Assembly: GCA_003279585.1 (NCBI GenBank)
Contig: QCHH01000001.1
Location: 186,001 to 250,000, forward strand
DNA: 64,000 nt
Origin: Prochlorococcus sp. AG-402-A08
GTDB lineage: Bacteria > Cyanobacteriota > Cyanobacteriia > PCC-6307 > Cyanobiaceae
Direction of reading: 5' to 3'
Positions 45,572 to 54,662 of the stretch are shown here, piece by piece (position 1 is the first letter of the stretch; the number at the start of each line of letters is the position of its first letter). Below the pieces are notes generated by a model. The model worked only from the letters and a program-made list of their open reading frames with translations. It searched no databases and was not told where the DNA came from. Made by a program: the position numbers and the translations under genes.

Positions 45572-46372
45572 ATGAAAAACAATTCTAAGTATTGGATAGT
45601 TACAGATCTTGATGGAACATTAATGGATGAAAATTATGATATTTCACCTGCAAAGAAAACTTTGAATATGTTGTCAGAATTGTCTATTCCTGTAATCCCT
45701 TGTACAAGTAAAACAGCTTCTGAGGTTAGACATTTTAGAAATGAGAATGGATTAACAGATCCTTTTATTGTGGAGAATGGTGCTGCTATTTATGGGTGTT
45801 ATGACAAAAGTTACTCTGAATGGGAATTGATCTTAGGAAAGAGTTATACCCAATTAAAAACTATATTATTTAGTATATCTAAAAGAGTTAACTACCACCT
45901 AACGCCATTAAATGATTTAAGCAAAAATCAAATATATGAACTTACTGGTTTATCTGATAAAGGTATTATAAGAGCTCTAGATAGGTGTTGGAGTGTTCCT
46001 TTCTTAAATCCTCCTGATGATATTTTTGAGAAAGTAAAGCTTATTTGTGATTCTTATAATGTTCATATCTTCAAAGGAAATAGAATGAGTCATTTGCTTT
46101 CCAGTGAAAGTCATAAAGGTAAAGCTGTTAATAAATTAAAGGTTTATCTAAAGAACAATGATGTAAAGATTATTGCACTTGGCGATTCTCAAAATGATCT
46201 CCCTTTACTTGAATATGCAGATATTCCTATCGTTATTCCTGGTAAAAATGGTCCAAATAAGTATTTACAGAATGGTATTGATAACGGTTCTTTTCGATTA
46301 GCAAATGCTCCACACGCAGAGGGGTGGTCAAATAGTGTTGAGGATGTTATTAATAATTTTAAGGATTTATGA
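45572..46372 (+). CDS. gpgP: Glucosyl-3-phosphoglycerate phosphatase (MpgP-type HAD)
   Basis: Removes phosphate from glucosyl-3-phosphoglycerate to give glucosylglycerate. HAD motifs: VTDLDGTLMDENYD (about 10), TSKTASEVRHF (about 48), NRMSHLLSSESHKGKAVNKL (about 171) with the Lys, and IIALGDSQNDLPLLEYAD (about 202). This is the mannosyl-3-phosphoglycerate phosphatase family (266 residues), which also serves GPG. ATG start 5 bases after the phosphorylase stop. Its ATGA overlap with the kinase gene signals coupling. Confidence 0.85.
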   Translation: MKNNSKYWIVTDLDGTLMDENYDISPAKKTLNMLSELSIPVIPCTSKTASEVRHFRNENGLTDPFIVENGAAIYGCYDKSYSEWELILGKSYTQLKTILFSISKRVNYHLTPLNDLSKNQIYELTGLSDKGIIRALDRCWSVPFLNPPDDIFEKVKLICDSYNVHIFKGNRMSHLLSSESHKGKAVNKLKVYLKNNDVKIIALGDSQNDLPLLEYADIPIVIPGKNGPNKYLQNGIDNGSFRLANAPHAEGWSNSVEDVINNFKDL

Positions 46373-47388
46373 AAGATAAATATGCTAATTATGATTTTAA
46401 TCATATTTTTCCAAAAGATATAAAGGACGATTTTCTTTTTTCTCTTAATAATTATCGTTTGTTCCTTGAAGGATTATCTATTAACCCTTCACTTTTTTAT
46501 CAAAAATGGTCTGATGTTAAGCTACAATCGATTACTGATAAATATTGGAAACCAAATCAAAAATCAGATTGGAAATGGTCGTTAACATTTCCATTTTTTT
46601 CTCTTTTAGAAAATTTTATAAATACTATTAATAAACCAGTAATTATAGGATTTTCTGGCCTTCCTGGATCTGGAAAATCTACTCTTGGATTTTGGATTGA
46701 TAGTGTAGCTAGAGAACTATCTTTAGATATTAAAGTTATATCTTTGGATGATTTTTATTTGCCTGGTAAAGAAATGGATTTTGCAATGAAGGGTAATCCA
46801 TGGAATGTTCCTAGAGGCTTTCCAGGTAGTCATTCCTTAGATTTGTTGCATCAATCATTAGACACTTTTTTGAAAAGTGGCGTTTTAAGCAGTCCTATTT
46901 TTGATAAGTCTTTAAGAGATGGGAAAGGAGATAGATCAGGTTGGTGTGAATTGCAACCTAAAGTTTTAATCTTAGAAGGATGGTTTGTTGGTTGTGTTCC
47001 CGTTTCAGATTTATTTAAAATTGATGATTTGGATGAGACCAAATATAATTTGTCCTTGAGTCAGTCTGAAAAAGATTATCGTCATTTGATTCAAGAATCA
47101 CTATTAGAATATAGTCAAATTTGGAAAAAGTTCCATAAAATTTGGCATCTTAAATCTTCTAATTTCGATAATACAATTCTCTGGAAATCTCAACAAGAAC
47201 ATGAAATGATTAAATTAAAAGGATCAGGTTTGAAAGGTAATAATTTATCCGATTTTATACGTATGATTCAAACCGCTATTCCACAGCAATCTTTATCTTT
47301 GATTGATTCAGATACGACAGTAGTAATCAATAAAAACCGACGCATTGAAAAACTAATGACAACTCAATACAATAATCAATATGATTAA
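46369..47388 (+). CDS. D-glycerate kinase (P-loop kinase family)
   Basis: A 339-residue kinase with Walker A IGFSGLPGSGKSTLGFW (about 94) and downstream ISLDDFYLPGKEM (about 126) plus VLILEGWFVG (about 202), the order seen in plant/cyanobacterial GLYK-type D-glycerate 3-kinases (PRK-like). It would return glycerate to 3-phosphoglycerate, closing a glucosylglycerate cycle and also serving photorespiration. ATG start overlaps the gpgP stop by four bases (ATGA). Confidence 0.85.
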   Translation: MKDKYANYDFNHIFPKDIKDDFLFSLNNYRLFLEGLSINPSLFYQKWSDVKLQSITDKYWKPNQKSDWKWSLTFPFFSLLENFINTINKPVIIGFSGLPGSGKSTLGFWIDSVARELSLDIKVISLDDFYLPGKEMDFAMKGNPWNVPRGFPGSHSLDLLHQSLDTFLKSGVLSSPIFDKSLRDGKGDRSGWCELQPKVLILEGWFVGCVPVSDLFKIDDLDETKYNLSLSQSEKDYRHLIQESLLEYSQIWKKFHKIWHLKSSNFDNTILWKSQQEHEMIKLKGSGLKGNNLSDFIRMIQTAIPQQSLSLIDSDTTVVINKNRRIEKLMTTQYNNQYD

Positions 47389-47518
47389 ACTATATTAATT
47401 ATTGTATATTATAAGCTTTGTTATTTCGTTTACTTATTTTATCTTTTGTTAAACTTTTATCTTTTAATCTATTTACACTCTATGATCATTAAATATAAAT
47501 CTTACACATGCCTATAAA

Positions 47519-47896
47519 ATGGCTTCTTACGTCTATTTGATTCAAAATGGCGATTTATTCAATATTGGTTTTACTAATAATCTTGAACGAACAAGAATCG
47601 ATTTAAGACCAGGTGAATTGGTTGCTTTTTTAATTACTGAAAAACCTGAACCGCTTATTAAAAGTCTTAGAAAAACATATGTAGATAACAGATTGCCTGG
47701 TTCAGATTATTATCGACTAGCTAATTCACAGGTAAATGAATGTAGGTCTCTTCTTGAGGGAGAGGGATCTAATAACTATTTTCAACCTTTTCTAAAGGGG
47801 CCAAGTTTATTTATATTCTTTATGCTTTCTTGGTTTATACTAACGTATATCATTATAGAGTTTGCTGTAGATCCTATTCTTAGTAGGTTTAGCTAA
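47519..47896 (+). CDS. GIY-YIG-like (T5orf172/MUG113 type) protein with C-terminal membrane span
   Basis: The first 70 residues fit the GIY-YIG nuclease fold of the MUG113/T5orf172 type (YVYLIQNGDLFNIGFTNNLE, then YVDNRLPGSDYYRL). The C-terminal LFIFFMLSWFILTYIIIEFA (about 98-117) is a membrane span. GIY-YIG catalytic Arg/Glu pairs cannot be placed with confidence. Nuclease action at the membrane would be odd, so a non-catalytic role is possible. ATG start. Confidence 0.65.
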   Translation: MASYVYLIQNGDLFNIGFTNNLERTRIDLRPGELVAFLITEKPEPLIKSLRKTYVDNRLPGSDYYRLANSQVNECRSLLEGEGSNNYFQPFLKGPSLFIFFMLSWFILTYIIIEFAVDPILSRFS

Positions 47897-47985
47897 TACG
47901 TACTTATTTGGTTTAAGAGATTAATGATTTATAAAGATTTTTAATTTCAAAAAATTGATTTTCTTGTTAGATTGTTAGCATATAA

Positions 47986-48135
47986 ATGGAAAAAAGTAAT
48001 TTGAATTTATCTAATTTTTTAATTTTTGTAGCTGTACCTTTCGTTATCTCTGCCGTTTTTTTTGGCACTAAGAATGGTTATTACAATAGCGATGATTATG
48101 AAGGAGACGGATGCGCTCATGATGTACAGAGATAA
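47986..48135 (+). CDS. Small single-span membrane protein (49 aa)
   Basis: ATG-started frame: hydrophobic segment FLIFVAVPFVISAVFFG (about 11-27), then an acidic tail NSDDYEGDGCAHDVQR. A single Cys is near the C-terminus. It lies 89 bases after the GIY-YIG-like gene on the same strand and converges with the 48175 gene. Family not recognised. Confidence 0.5.
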   Translation: MEKSNLNLSNFLIFVAVPFVISAVFFGTKNGYYNSDDYEGDGCAHDVQR

Positions 48136-48174
48136 TGATTTTTCTATCAGATTCTTAACTAACCCTAAGCTTCT

Positions 48175-48456
48175 TTAATTACTTGAATTTTTGATGCATG
48201 TCCATTTGCTATCAAATTGCCATACTGGTTTGTAGATATCATTCTCAATTTTTTTTCCTGCTTCCATACACATACTTTCTGTCCCAATTGGAATAGCAAA
48301 TAATGATGGACTTGTGATCCCACTTACTTGTGGTTTTCCTCCAGGTCCTTGTCTATAGCTGCCTATTACCAACCAGTAATCTGCTTTAGCCTTTCCTTGT
48401 AACCCAGTCAAGGTGGTTAGAACAAGAATTAATGAGAATATAAATTTTTTGCCCAT
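48175..48456 (-). CDS. Small exported protein (93 aa)
   Basis: An N-terminal signal peptide (KKFIFSLILVLTTLTGLQG, cleavage near KAKA-DYW) precedes a mature part of about 68 residues. The mature region has two Cys residues (MCMEAGKKIEN and WTCIKN) that may form a disulfide. No known domain. ATG start. Diverges from uppP with an 80-base gap. Confidence 0.65.
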   Translation of the reverse strand: MGKKFIFSLILVLTTLTGLQGKAKADYWLVIGSYRQGPGGKPQVSGITSPSLFAIPIGTESMCMEAGKKIENDIYKPVWQFDSKWTCIKNSSN

Positions 48457-48536
48457 GATTTATTTTTGAAATCATATCTATACTAATTGAAAATTAAAGA
48501 AAAATTAGCGAGCTCCTCTTTTTATTATTTTAAAAT

Positions 48537-49376
48537 ATGCCTGAAGAAATTAGTCCTTATGTATTTATTTACCTTAAATCATTTTTCTTAGGCATTATTC
48601 AAGGTTTTACTGAGTTTCTTCCAATTAGTAGTACAGCTCATTTAAAAGTTGTGCCTTATTTTTTGGGTTGGAATGATCCAGGTGCCTCTTTGTCCGCTTC
48701 TATACAATTAGGAAGCGCAGTTGCTATTATTTACTATTTTCGAAATCAGATTAGTTTAATTATTGATTCCTTTTTTTCGATTTTTAATCATCGTAAGGTT
48801 TTCAAAGACGACAATACTAAACTTTCTTCATATATCTTTTTGGCTAGCATCCCAATATGTATTTTTGGATTTCTCATTAAATTATATTGGCCCAATTACT
48901 CCGATTCGAGCTTCAGAGGTTTGTTTTCTATAGCTATTACTTCTATTCTAATGGGACTGTTTTTAGCTCTTGCAGAAATTTATGGTAAAAGAAAAAAGCT
49001 GTTTAATGACATTAATTTAAAAGATATTATTTTGTTAGGCATTGCTCAATCTCTTGCTATTTTCCCTGGAGTTTCTAGATCTGGTATTACTTTAACCTCA
49101 GCTTTGTTTTCGGGTATTGAAAGAAAAACAGCAGCTAGACTTTCTTTTTTAGTTGGTATCCCAGCTATTTCAATTTCAGGGCTTGTTGAATTGTTTACTT
49201 TATTTAGAACATTAGCAGTAATAGATATTCTTCCTACGATTATTGGTATTATATCATCCTTCTTTTCTTCATTATTCGCTATTGACTTCTTTATTAAATT
49301 CTTGGCTAAAAATAATACTTTTATTTTCGTGTTTTATCGTTTAGCTTTCGGTTTCTTTATATTGTCAGCTTTATAA
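48537..49376 (+). CDS. uppP: Undecaprenyl-diphosphatase
   Basis: Recycles the undecaprenyl carrier lipid for peptidoglycan synthesis (BacA family, cytoplasmic membrane). GIIQGFTEFLPISSTAHLKV (about 19-38) is the E-rich signature and FPGVSRSGITLTSALFSGIE (about 172-191) the P-G-x-S-R-S-G-x-T motif. About eight membrane helices, 279 residues, typical. ATG start; a small membrane protein gene may follow. Confidence 0.95.
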   Translation: MPEEISPYVFIYLKSFFLGIIQGFTEFLPISSTAHLKVVPYFLGWNDPGASLSASIQLGSAVAIIYYFRNQISLIIDSFFSIFNHRKVFKDDNTKLSSYIFLASIPICIFGFLIKLYWPNYSDSSFRGLFSIAITSILMGLFLALAEIYGKRKKLFNDINLKDIILLGIAQSLAIFPGVSRSGITLTSALFSGIERKTAARLSFLVGIPAISISGLVELFTLFRTLAVIDILPTIIGIISSFFSSLFAIDFFIKFLAKNNTFIFVFYRLAFGFFILSAL

Positions 49377-49419
49377 ATATTAGTTTTCAATATTCGTTGG
49401 TTTAGTATTGATTAATGAT

Positions 49420-49593
49420 ATGTGTTCGTTTTTGATGATGTTTTTACCTAATTTATTCATTGTTTCTTTTGGGGAGATTGATATACCACCATATCTATTT
49501 GCGTTAATTATTTTTTTAACTGTTTTCGTTTTTTTAGCAGTTCTGATTACTACGACGAAATTAATTCAATCTTTAGTAAAAGACTCTGATTAG
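49420..49593 (+). CDS. Small membrane protein (57 aa)
   Basis: Frame from ATG 49420, two hydrophobic stretches (FLMMFLPNLFIVSF and PYLFALIIFLTVFVFLAVLI) with a short charged end (KDSD). It lies just before the minus-strand tRNA-Pro. The reading frame could also start earlier at a TTG (49408). Not recognised; reality uncertain. Confidence 0.45.
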   Translation: MCSFLMMFLPNLFIVSFGEIDIPPYLFALIIFLTVFVFLAVLITTTKLIQSLVKDSD

Positions 49594-49610
49594 TAATAAA
49601 TTTGATTTTA

Positions 49611-49684
49611 TCGGAACGGCGGGATTTGAACCCACGACCCCCACTACCCCAAAGTGGTGCGCTACCAAGCTGCGCTACGTCCCG
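49611..49684 (-). tRNA. tRNA-Pro (TGG)
   Basis: The minus strand gives a 74-base cloverleaf: acceptor CGGGACG pairs CGTTCCG (one G-T), anticodon loop TTTGGGG with anticodon TGG, T-arm GTGGGTTCAAATCCCGC. Discriminator A; no CCA is encoded, unlike tRNA-fMet. Confidence 0.95.
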
Positions 49685-49718
49685 TTTTTTTAAGTTATCA
49701 CAAGGTCTTGCGCATATA

Positions 49719-50051
49719 TTAAATTTTTGATGATTTCCATTTAATTCTTTTCTTAGACTTTCTAATGATTCTTCTAATGAGTGAATTCCTGTTTTCATTA
49801 GAATATCCATGAATAGAAAGTCTTTTAGCCATTAATCTTAACTCGTAGATATTCATCTTTGAGAGTTTTAACTCATTATCGTTTTCCCAGGCATCTCCTT
49901 CATTTGGCAAAATATTTTTATGTTGCGATATTTCGATTGAATAGATTAACTCAGCAAAGTATTCTGGAATAATTACAATAAAAACTGCAAGAATATTGTA
50001 TAAGTTTATCCGGGCTCTTTCTAAATTTTTATCTAATTTATTATTTTTCAT
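49719..50051 (-). CDS. Protein with one membrane span and SAP/Rho-N-like C-terminal helix pair (110 aa)
   Basis: Residues about 17-38 (YNILAVFIVIIPEYFAELIY) form a membrane-like span. The C-terminal part (KMNIYELRLMAKRLSIHGYS then NRNSLIRRIIRKSKKR) resembles a SAP or Rho N-terminal helix-extended-helix, which binds nucleic acid. A basic tail follows. ATG start. A role at the membrane-nucleoid interface is speculative. Confidence 0.6.
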   Translation of the reverse strand: MKNNKLDKNLERARINLYNILAVFIVIIPEYFAELIYSIEISQHKNILPNEGDAWENDNELKLSKMNIYELRLMAKRLSIHGYSNENRNSLIRRIIRKSKKRIKWKSSKI

Positions 50052-50092
50052 ATTTTTTAAGAAATATTATTAAAGTTAAAATATGTTTTTCT

Positions 50093-50257
50093 TTAGCTTG
50101 GATAAGCTAATTCAGTGTTTAACGAACTATCCATCCATTGTATTGTTTTTTCTTGTTCAACTTTCTCAGATTTGAAGCTAAACACTAAAAGAAATACTAT
50201 CAACAATGTAGATAATATAATTAGCAAAATAGTTTTATCTGGTAATTGATCATTCAT
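50093..50257 (-). CDS. Small single-span membrane protein downstream of msrA (54 aa)
   Basis: Frame from ATG 50257: membrane span TILLIILSTLLIVFLLVF (about 9-26), then a polar tail. Its start overlaps the msrA stop codon by one base, implying coupled translation. The family is unknown to me. Confidence 0.6.
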   Translation of the reverse strand: MNDQLPDKTILLIILSTLLIVFLLVFSFKSEKVEQEKTIQWMDSSLNTELAYPS

Positions 50258-51006
50258 TACATATTAGATTCAATAGGTGTATTCTCACCTCTAAGAATAC
50301 AATGACTTATATCCCAATTATAGTTGGACCAAATTTTTTCACTCAATTTAAAGTTTGCCCCACTAAAATCTTTAAAAGATACCTTTGTTGGCATCGCAGA
50401 GCAGTATGGCCTACTGCCAGGCTTCGCTAAATATTGCTGATGATAATCCTCAGCAATGTAGAACTTTATATCATTTTGAATCTCTGTAGTAATTTCCCCA
50501 AATCCGTTATTTTGTAGTTCTTTTTGATAGCTATTTTTGCTTTCTATTGCTTTAATAAGTTGATCTTGGTTTGTAGTATAAATCGCAGATCTATATTGGC
50601 TTCCACTATCGTTACCTTGACGATTGCCTTGTGTTGGATCATGGCATTCCCAAAATAATTTTAGTAAGTCGCTTAGATCAATTTCATTGTTATTCCAAAC
50701 AACTCTTACTACTTCGGTATGACCTGTTAGGCCAGAACATACTTGTCGATAGTTTGGGTTTTCCTTCTCACCGCCGGCATATCCCACGGCAGTTGTAATC
50801 ACACCAGGCAGCCTCCAAAAACCTTTCTCTGTGCCCCAAAAGCATCCGCATCCAAAAAGTATTTCTTGCTCATTATCTTTTGGTTTTGCCGTTAGATCAT
50901 TTTTCAATATTGTATGTAGCACTTTCTTCTTAATTTTTTCTGTACTTTTATTAGAATAGAGCCTATCAATTATCTTAGTTAAATATTCACTTATCTTTTT
51001 AATCAT
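50257..51006 (-). CDS. msrA: Peptide methionine sulfoxide reductase A
   Basis: Reduces methionine-S-sulfoxide in oxidised proteins. LFGCGCFWGTEKGFWRLPGV (about 50-69) carries the catalytic Cys of G-C-F-W, then TAVGYAGG and GHTEVVRVVWNN (about 93), with GNRQGNDSGSQYRSAIY (about 120) and IKFYIAEDYHQQYL (about 183). 249 residues, with an N-terminal extension of about 48 residues over E. coli-type cores. ATG start; a small ORF is coupled downstream. Confidence 0.93.
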   Translation of the reverse strand: MIKKISEYLTKIIDRLYSNKSTEKIKKKVLHTILKNDLTAKPKDNEQEILFGCGCFWGTEKGFWRLPGVITTAVGYAGGEKENPNYRQVCSGLTGHTEVVRVVWNNNEIDLSDLLKLFWECHDPTQGNRQGNDSGSQYRSAIYTTNQDQLIKAIESKNSYQKELQNNGFGEITTEIQNDIKFYIAEDYHQQYLAKPGSRPYCSAMPTKVSFKDFSGANFKLSEKIWSNYNWDISHCILRGENTPIESNM

Positions 51007-51010
51007 AACT

Positions 51011-51256
51011 TTAATTTATAGTTTCTATTCTTATATGATTTATTAGTGTAGTAACAAATGCAAATAATAAGAAAGGGAGGCTCAATACAAGGATTAAACC
51101 TACACCTAAGAGAGCAAATATTGGTCTTGAGGAGCCCATTAGTGCAAGTCCTGCAGCAAGACTTACAAATATCACCCCCATCCACGCAAGGATCTGAATG
51201 TAAATATCACCAAATGCAAGGTCGCAAATAAGTTTATATTTTGTTAGTGCGCTCAT
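51011..51256 (-). CDS. Small membrane protein, unrecognised (81 aa)
   Basis: The 81-residue protein has two hydrophobic segments (ILAWMGVIFVSLAAGLALMG and LLGVGLILVLSLPFLLFAF) joined by a short loop, a hairpin topology. ATG start. It is 4 bases upstream of msrA on the same strand and 90 bases downstream of the ABC exporter gene. No family recognised. Confidence 0.65.
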   Translation of the reverse strand: MSALTKYKLICDLAFGDIYIQILAWMGVIFVSLAAGLALMGSSRPIFALLGVGLILVLSLPFLLFAFVTTLINHIRIETIN

Positions 51257-51346
51257 GATTTCATAATTATCTCAATGAACATAATTGTTTTTCTATCTTA
51301 TCTCTAATTTAGATCGAATTGATTAAAAAATTTTAATAAGTAATGA

Positions 51347-53098
51347 TTAATCATCTGATTGTAGTTGCTCTTTAGCTTTTTCTCTCTCCCACATGCTTTT
51401 ATACAAACCGTCTTCCTTAATTAAGAATTGATGGGTTCCCTCTTGTACAATTTTTCCATCATTCATTACTAATATTCGGTCACACGCAGCAGCAGCAGAT
51501 AGTTGATGACTAATCATTAATACCGTCTTGCTATATTGATTTTTTATTGTTTGAAGTATTGCTGAGGCAGTTTTATTGTCTACACTTGCCAGGGCATCGT
51601 CAAGAACAATTATTTTTGAATCTACTAATAATGCTCTACTTAGTGCTGTTCGTTGTCTTTGTCCACCGCTGAGAGTTATACCTCTTTCACCGACAAGTGT
51701 TTTCAGACCATCTGGAAAACCTTTTATATCATCTGTCATTCGCGCTTCATAGGCTGATTCCTTTACTTTCTCTATGGATGCATCAGGATTACCGTATTTA
51801 ATATTTTCTGAAAGTGTTTCTGTAAAAAGATATCCCTCTTGAGGCACTAAGGCGATATTGCTTCTTAACTCTTTTAGCTTCAAGTCCATCACATCGTTAT
51901 CGTCTAAAAACAATGTTCCTTCATCAATTTTTATCATCCTTCCTAAAGCTCTTGCCAATGTTGTTTTACCACAACCCACAGGTCCTACCAAGGCAACTAT
52001 TTCTCTAGGGTTTATTTTAAAAGAAATTTTATCAAGTATTTTCCTTGTAGAATCTTCATACTTTACTGATAGATTTCTTGCTTCTAATTTGCCTGAAATA
52101 GGTGTAGTTATATTTACAGTATTATCCTTATCTTTGATTGTTGGTTCGTGATTTAATATCTCTTCTACTCTTTCTAAACTTACCTGTCCTAATTGAAAAG
52201 TATTTAATGTAAAGCCTAATAATGCTGTTGGAAAAACAAGTCTCTCTACATAAAGAATTAAAGCAACTAATCCACCTACGGTAAGACTACCATTGCTTAA
52301 TTGCCTACTCCCAATAGCTATAAGTAGAAGTAAGGAGATAGAGGATAAACCTTGAAGTAGTGGGAATAATGTACTTGCAGTTCTTGCTAGGTTAATAGCA
52401 GAATCTCTATATCTAATATTTAATTTCTTGAAAGCTTTTTGTTCAGCTTTTTCTTGACCATAAATTTTAATCGCGCTTATACCAGATAGATCTTCTTGGA
52501 TTAATTCACTTAATTCTGATAGTGCTTCTTGTTGCCTTTTTCTTTGTTTTACCATCCTTCCACCGAATAATCCCACGGTGCCAAGTAAAACTGGATACAC
52601 AGAAATTGCAAAAAAAGTTAAAAGTGGGTTGATTGACAGCATCGCTGGCAATGTGAATGTGTAGGCCAAAAATGTGTTTGTAAGACTTAGGACCGTAAAA
52701 CCAAGCAATCTTCTTATGTTTTCTAAATCGCTAGTAGCTCTTGTTATTACTTCTCCAGTCCCTATGGTTTGAACCCATCCTGGGTCTTGTTCCAGCATGT
52801 GATCGAATAATTTTTGTCTTAATGAAACTTCTACTTGTCTACCAACTCCAAATACGAGTTGCCGAGATATTAATCTTGCTCCACCCATCACTGTTGCCAA
52901 GAGAATTAACCATGTCGACTTATTTAAGACGTATGTAAATGTAAATCCTGCCTTTAGATCATCAACGATACTTCTAACTTCCATTGGAATTGCAACGCTT
53001 AAAATATTTACAAATATCAGACAAAAAGCGCCTATTATCAGCTCCTTCTTGTGTGGTCTCAAATAGCTTTTTATTAGATCTAGTCTTAATGCAGCCAT
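51347..53098 (-). CDS. ABC exporter half-transporter (permease-ATPase fusion)
   Basis: A type-I exporter, six membrane helices (about 15-300) plus one ATPase domain; likely a homodimer moving lipids, peptides or drugs (MsbA-like). Walker A LVGPVGCGKTTLARALG (about 370), signature LSGGQRQRTALSRALL, Walker B IIVLDDALASVD, H-loop SHQLSAAAACD. ATG 53098 (MAALRLDLI) is chosen because ABC half-transporters start near there; an in-frame ATG at 53116 would add six residues. 583 residues, normal. Confidence 0.9.
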   Translation of the reverse strand: MAALRLDLIKSYLRPHKKELIIGAFCLIFVNILSVAIPMEVRSIVDDLKAGFTFTYVLNKSTWLILLATVMGGARLISRQLVFGVGRQVEVSLRQKLFDHMLEQDPGWVQTIGTGEVITRATSDLENIRRLLGFTVLSLTNTFLAYTFTLPAMLSINPLLTFFAISVYPVLLGTVGLFGGRMVKQRKRQQEALSELSELIQEDLSGISAIKIYGQEKAEQKAFKKLNIRYRDSAINLARTASTLFPLLQGLSSISLLLLIAIGSRQLSNGSLTVGGLVALILYVERLVFPTALLGFTLNTFQLGQVSLERVEEILNHEPTIKDKDNTVNITTPISGKLEARNLSVKYEDSTRKILDKISFKINPREIVALVGPVGCGKTTLARALGRMIKIDEGTLFLDDNDVMDLKLKELRSNIALVPQEGYLFTETLSENIKYGNPDASIEKVKESAYEARMTDDIKGFPDGLKTLVGERGITLSGGQRQRTALSRALLVDSKIIVLDDALASVDNKTASAILQTIKNQYSKTVLMISHQLSAAAACDRILVMNDGKIVQEGTHQFLIKEDGLYKSMWEREKAKEQLQSDD

Positions 53099-53172
53099 TC
53101 TTTTATTAATATGCACACTAACCTAGGCAATATAAGCCCATGGACGTGAGCAAAATCCAATTTAGCTAATTT

Positions 53173-53478
53173 ATGAACGAGGCTCAAAATCACCCTCTGT
53201 ATTCAACAGATAGAGAAAATCTAGATCGTTTATGTGCCATAGATTCACCAACTTCTAACAATTTTGTTGAACTAGCTAGATTATTAATTCGTTATCAAGA
53301 TTTTAAAGGTGCTGAAGATCTTAATTCTGACATGAGAAAATTGTTAAAAAAATGGAGCATTAATCGAGACAAATTAGAGGAAATAACAAGAAAACTTTGG
53401 TCAGAGGGATTTCGTCCTACAAGTCATTCAAGTCCTGATAACGTTGGTTCTGGATTTGATACGTCAGATTCTTCTTAA
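53173..53478 (+). CDS. DUF3288-like cyanobacterial protein
   Basis: A 101-residue protein with the DUF3288 opening (QNHPLYSTDRENLDRLC) and LARLLIRYQDFKGAEDLNSD (about 35-54), KKWSINRDKLEEITRKLW. The C-terminal tail is polar and Ser-rich. No known function. ATG start; it diverges from the ABC exporter gene. Confidence 0.78.
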   Translation: MNEAQNHPLYSTDRENLDRLCAIDSPTSNNFVELARLLIRYQDFKGAEDLNSDMRKLLKKWSINRDKLEEITRKLWSEGFRPTSHSSPDNVGSGFDTSDSS

Positions 53479-53548
53479 GCTTAATGTTAGGAAATTATTT
53501 TTTTATTTAAACAACTTTTATAGTTGATATATTAATGATTAAGTTATG

Positions 53549-53589
53549 GAAAGTATTCTGCTGGGAATGCTTAGCATTAATGCACTTTC
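53549..53589 (+). other. Foldable trpD leader (overlapping inverted repeats)
   Basis: Outer arms GAAAGT/ACTTTC (53549-53554 and 53584-53589) enclose AATGC-TTA-GCATT, and the perfect palindrome GCATTAATGC (53574-53583) shares its right arm. The structures exclude one another. The last arm ends 6 bases before the trpD ATG, so it could hide the start region. No peptide leader with Trp codons is visible. Confidence 0.35.
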
Positions 53590-53595
53590 TGATAA

Positions 53596-54633
53596 ATGAC
53601 CCCATTAAATCCTATATCCTTTTCATTAATTCTTGAATCACTTCTTTCAGCCAATGATTTAACTGAAGAGCAATCTAGTTATTTAATGAATTCATGGCTC
53701 GAAAATAAAATTGAACCAGTTCAAACGGGCGCATTCTTAGCTGCTTTTAGAGCAAAGGGGGTTTCTGGTGATGAACTTTCGGCAATGGCAAAAATCCTTC
53801 AAGAAGCCTCAATAACGCCATCAAATCTACCAGACTTTGATTTGGTCGATACATGTGGAACTGGCGGAGATGGCGCTAACACCTTCAATATTTCTACAGC
53901 AGTTGCTTTTGTCTCAGCTTCTTTAGGAGTAAAAATCGCTAAACATGGAAATCGAAGTGCAAGTGGTAAGGTTGGATCAGCTGACGTACTTGAAAAACTA
54001 GGATTACCTTTAAATGTTTCTTCCGAAAAAATTGTTGAAGCTTTAAATAATTTGGGTATTACATTTCTATTTGCTCCTTCTTGGCATCCGTCATTGGTAA
54101 ATCTTGCTCCTTTACGAAAAACCTTAGGGGTTAGAACAATTTTTAATTTACTTGGTCCGTTAGTTAACCCACTTAGACCTAAGTCTCAAGTGTTGGGAGT
54201 AGCTAAAGCTGATTTGCTAGATCCAATATCTTTAGCTTTAAAAGGAATGGGGCTTAAAAGAGCTGTAGTGGTTCATGGTGCAGGAGGCCTTGACGAGGCT
54301 TCATTAGCTGGGCCGAATCAATTTCGTTTCTTAGACAAAGATGTTATTAGATCAGAAAATATTAACCCTAGTGATCTGGGACTTAATGAAATCTCTAATG
54401 AAAGTTTGAAAGGTGATGATTTGAAAACTAATTCCCAAATTCTAATGTCTTTGCTTAAAGGAGAAGGTAATAAACATCACAAAGAAGTCGTTGCATTAAA
54501 TACGGCTCTTGTTTTATGGGTATCAGGAGCTGAGGATGATTTATCTTTAGGTGTCAAACGATCATTAGATTGTTTGAATACAGACAAATCATGGCTTCTT
54601 TTCATGCAGTTAAAAGATTTTTTAGCAACCTAA
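53596..54633 (+). CDS. trpD: Anthranilate phosphoribosyltransferase
   Basis: Second tryptophan-pathway step, joining anthranilate to PRPP. Signatures: [19 protein letters not shown] (about 84, PRPP loop), [21 protein letters not shown] (about 115), [21 protein letters not shown] (about 170). 345 residues, typical. The ATG at 53596 is preceded by a foldable leader. carA follows 29 bases downstream on the same strand. Confidence 0.95.
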   Translation: MTPLNPISFSLILESLLSANDLTEEQSSYLMNSWLENKIEPVQTGAFLAAFRAKGVSGDELSAMAKILQEASITPSNLPDFDLVDTCGTGGDGANTFNISTAVAFVSASLGVKIAKHGNRSASGKVGSADVLEKLGLPLNVSSEKIVEALNNLGITFLFAPSWHPSLVNLAPLRKTLGVRTIFNLLGPLVNPLRPKSQVLGVAKADLLDPISLALKGMGLKRAVVVHGAGGLDEASLAGPNQFRFLDKDVIRSENINPSDLGLNEISNESLKGDDLKTNSQILMSLLKGEGNKHHKEVVALNTALVLWVSGAEDDLSLGVKRSLDCLNTDKSWLLFMQLKDFLAT

Positions 54634-54662
54634 TTCTTTTAATCTGAAAAACCGTATTTCTT

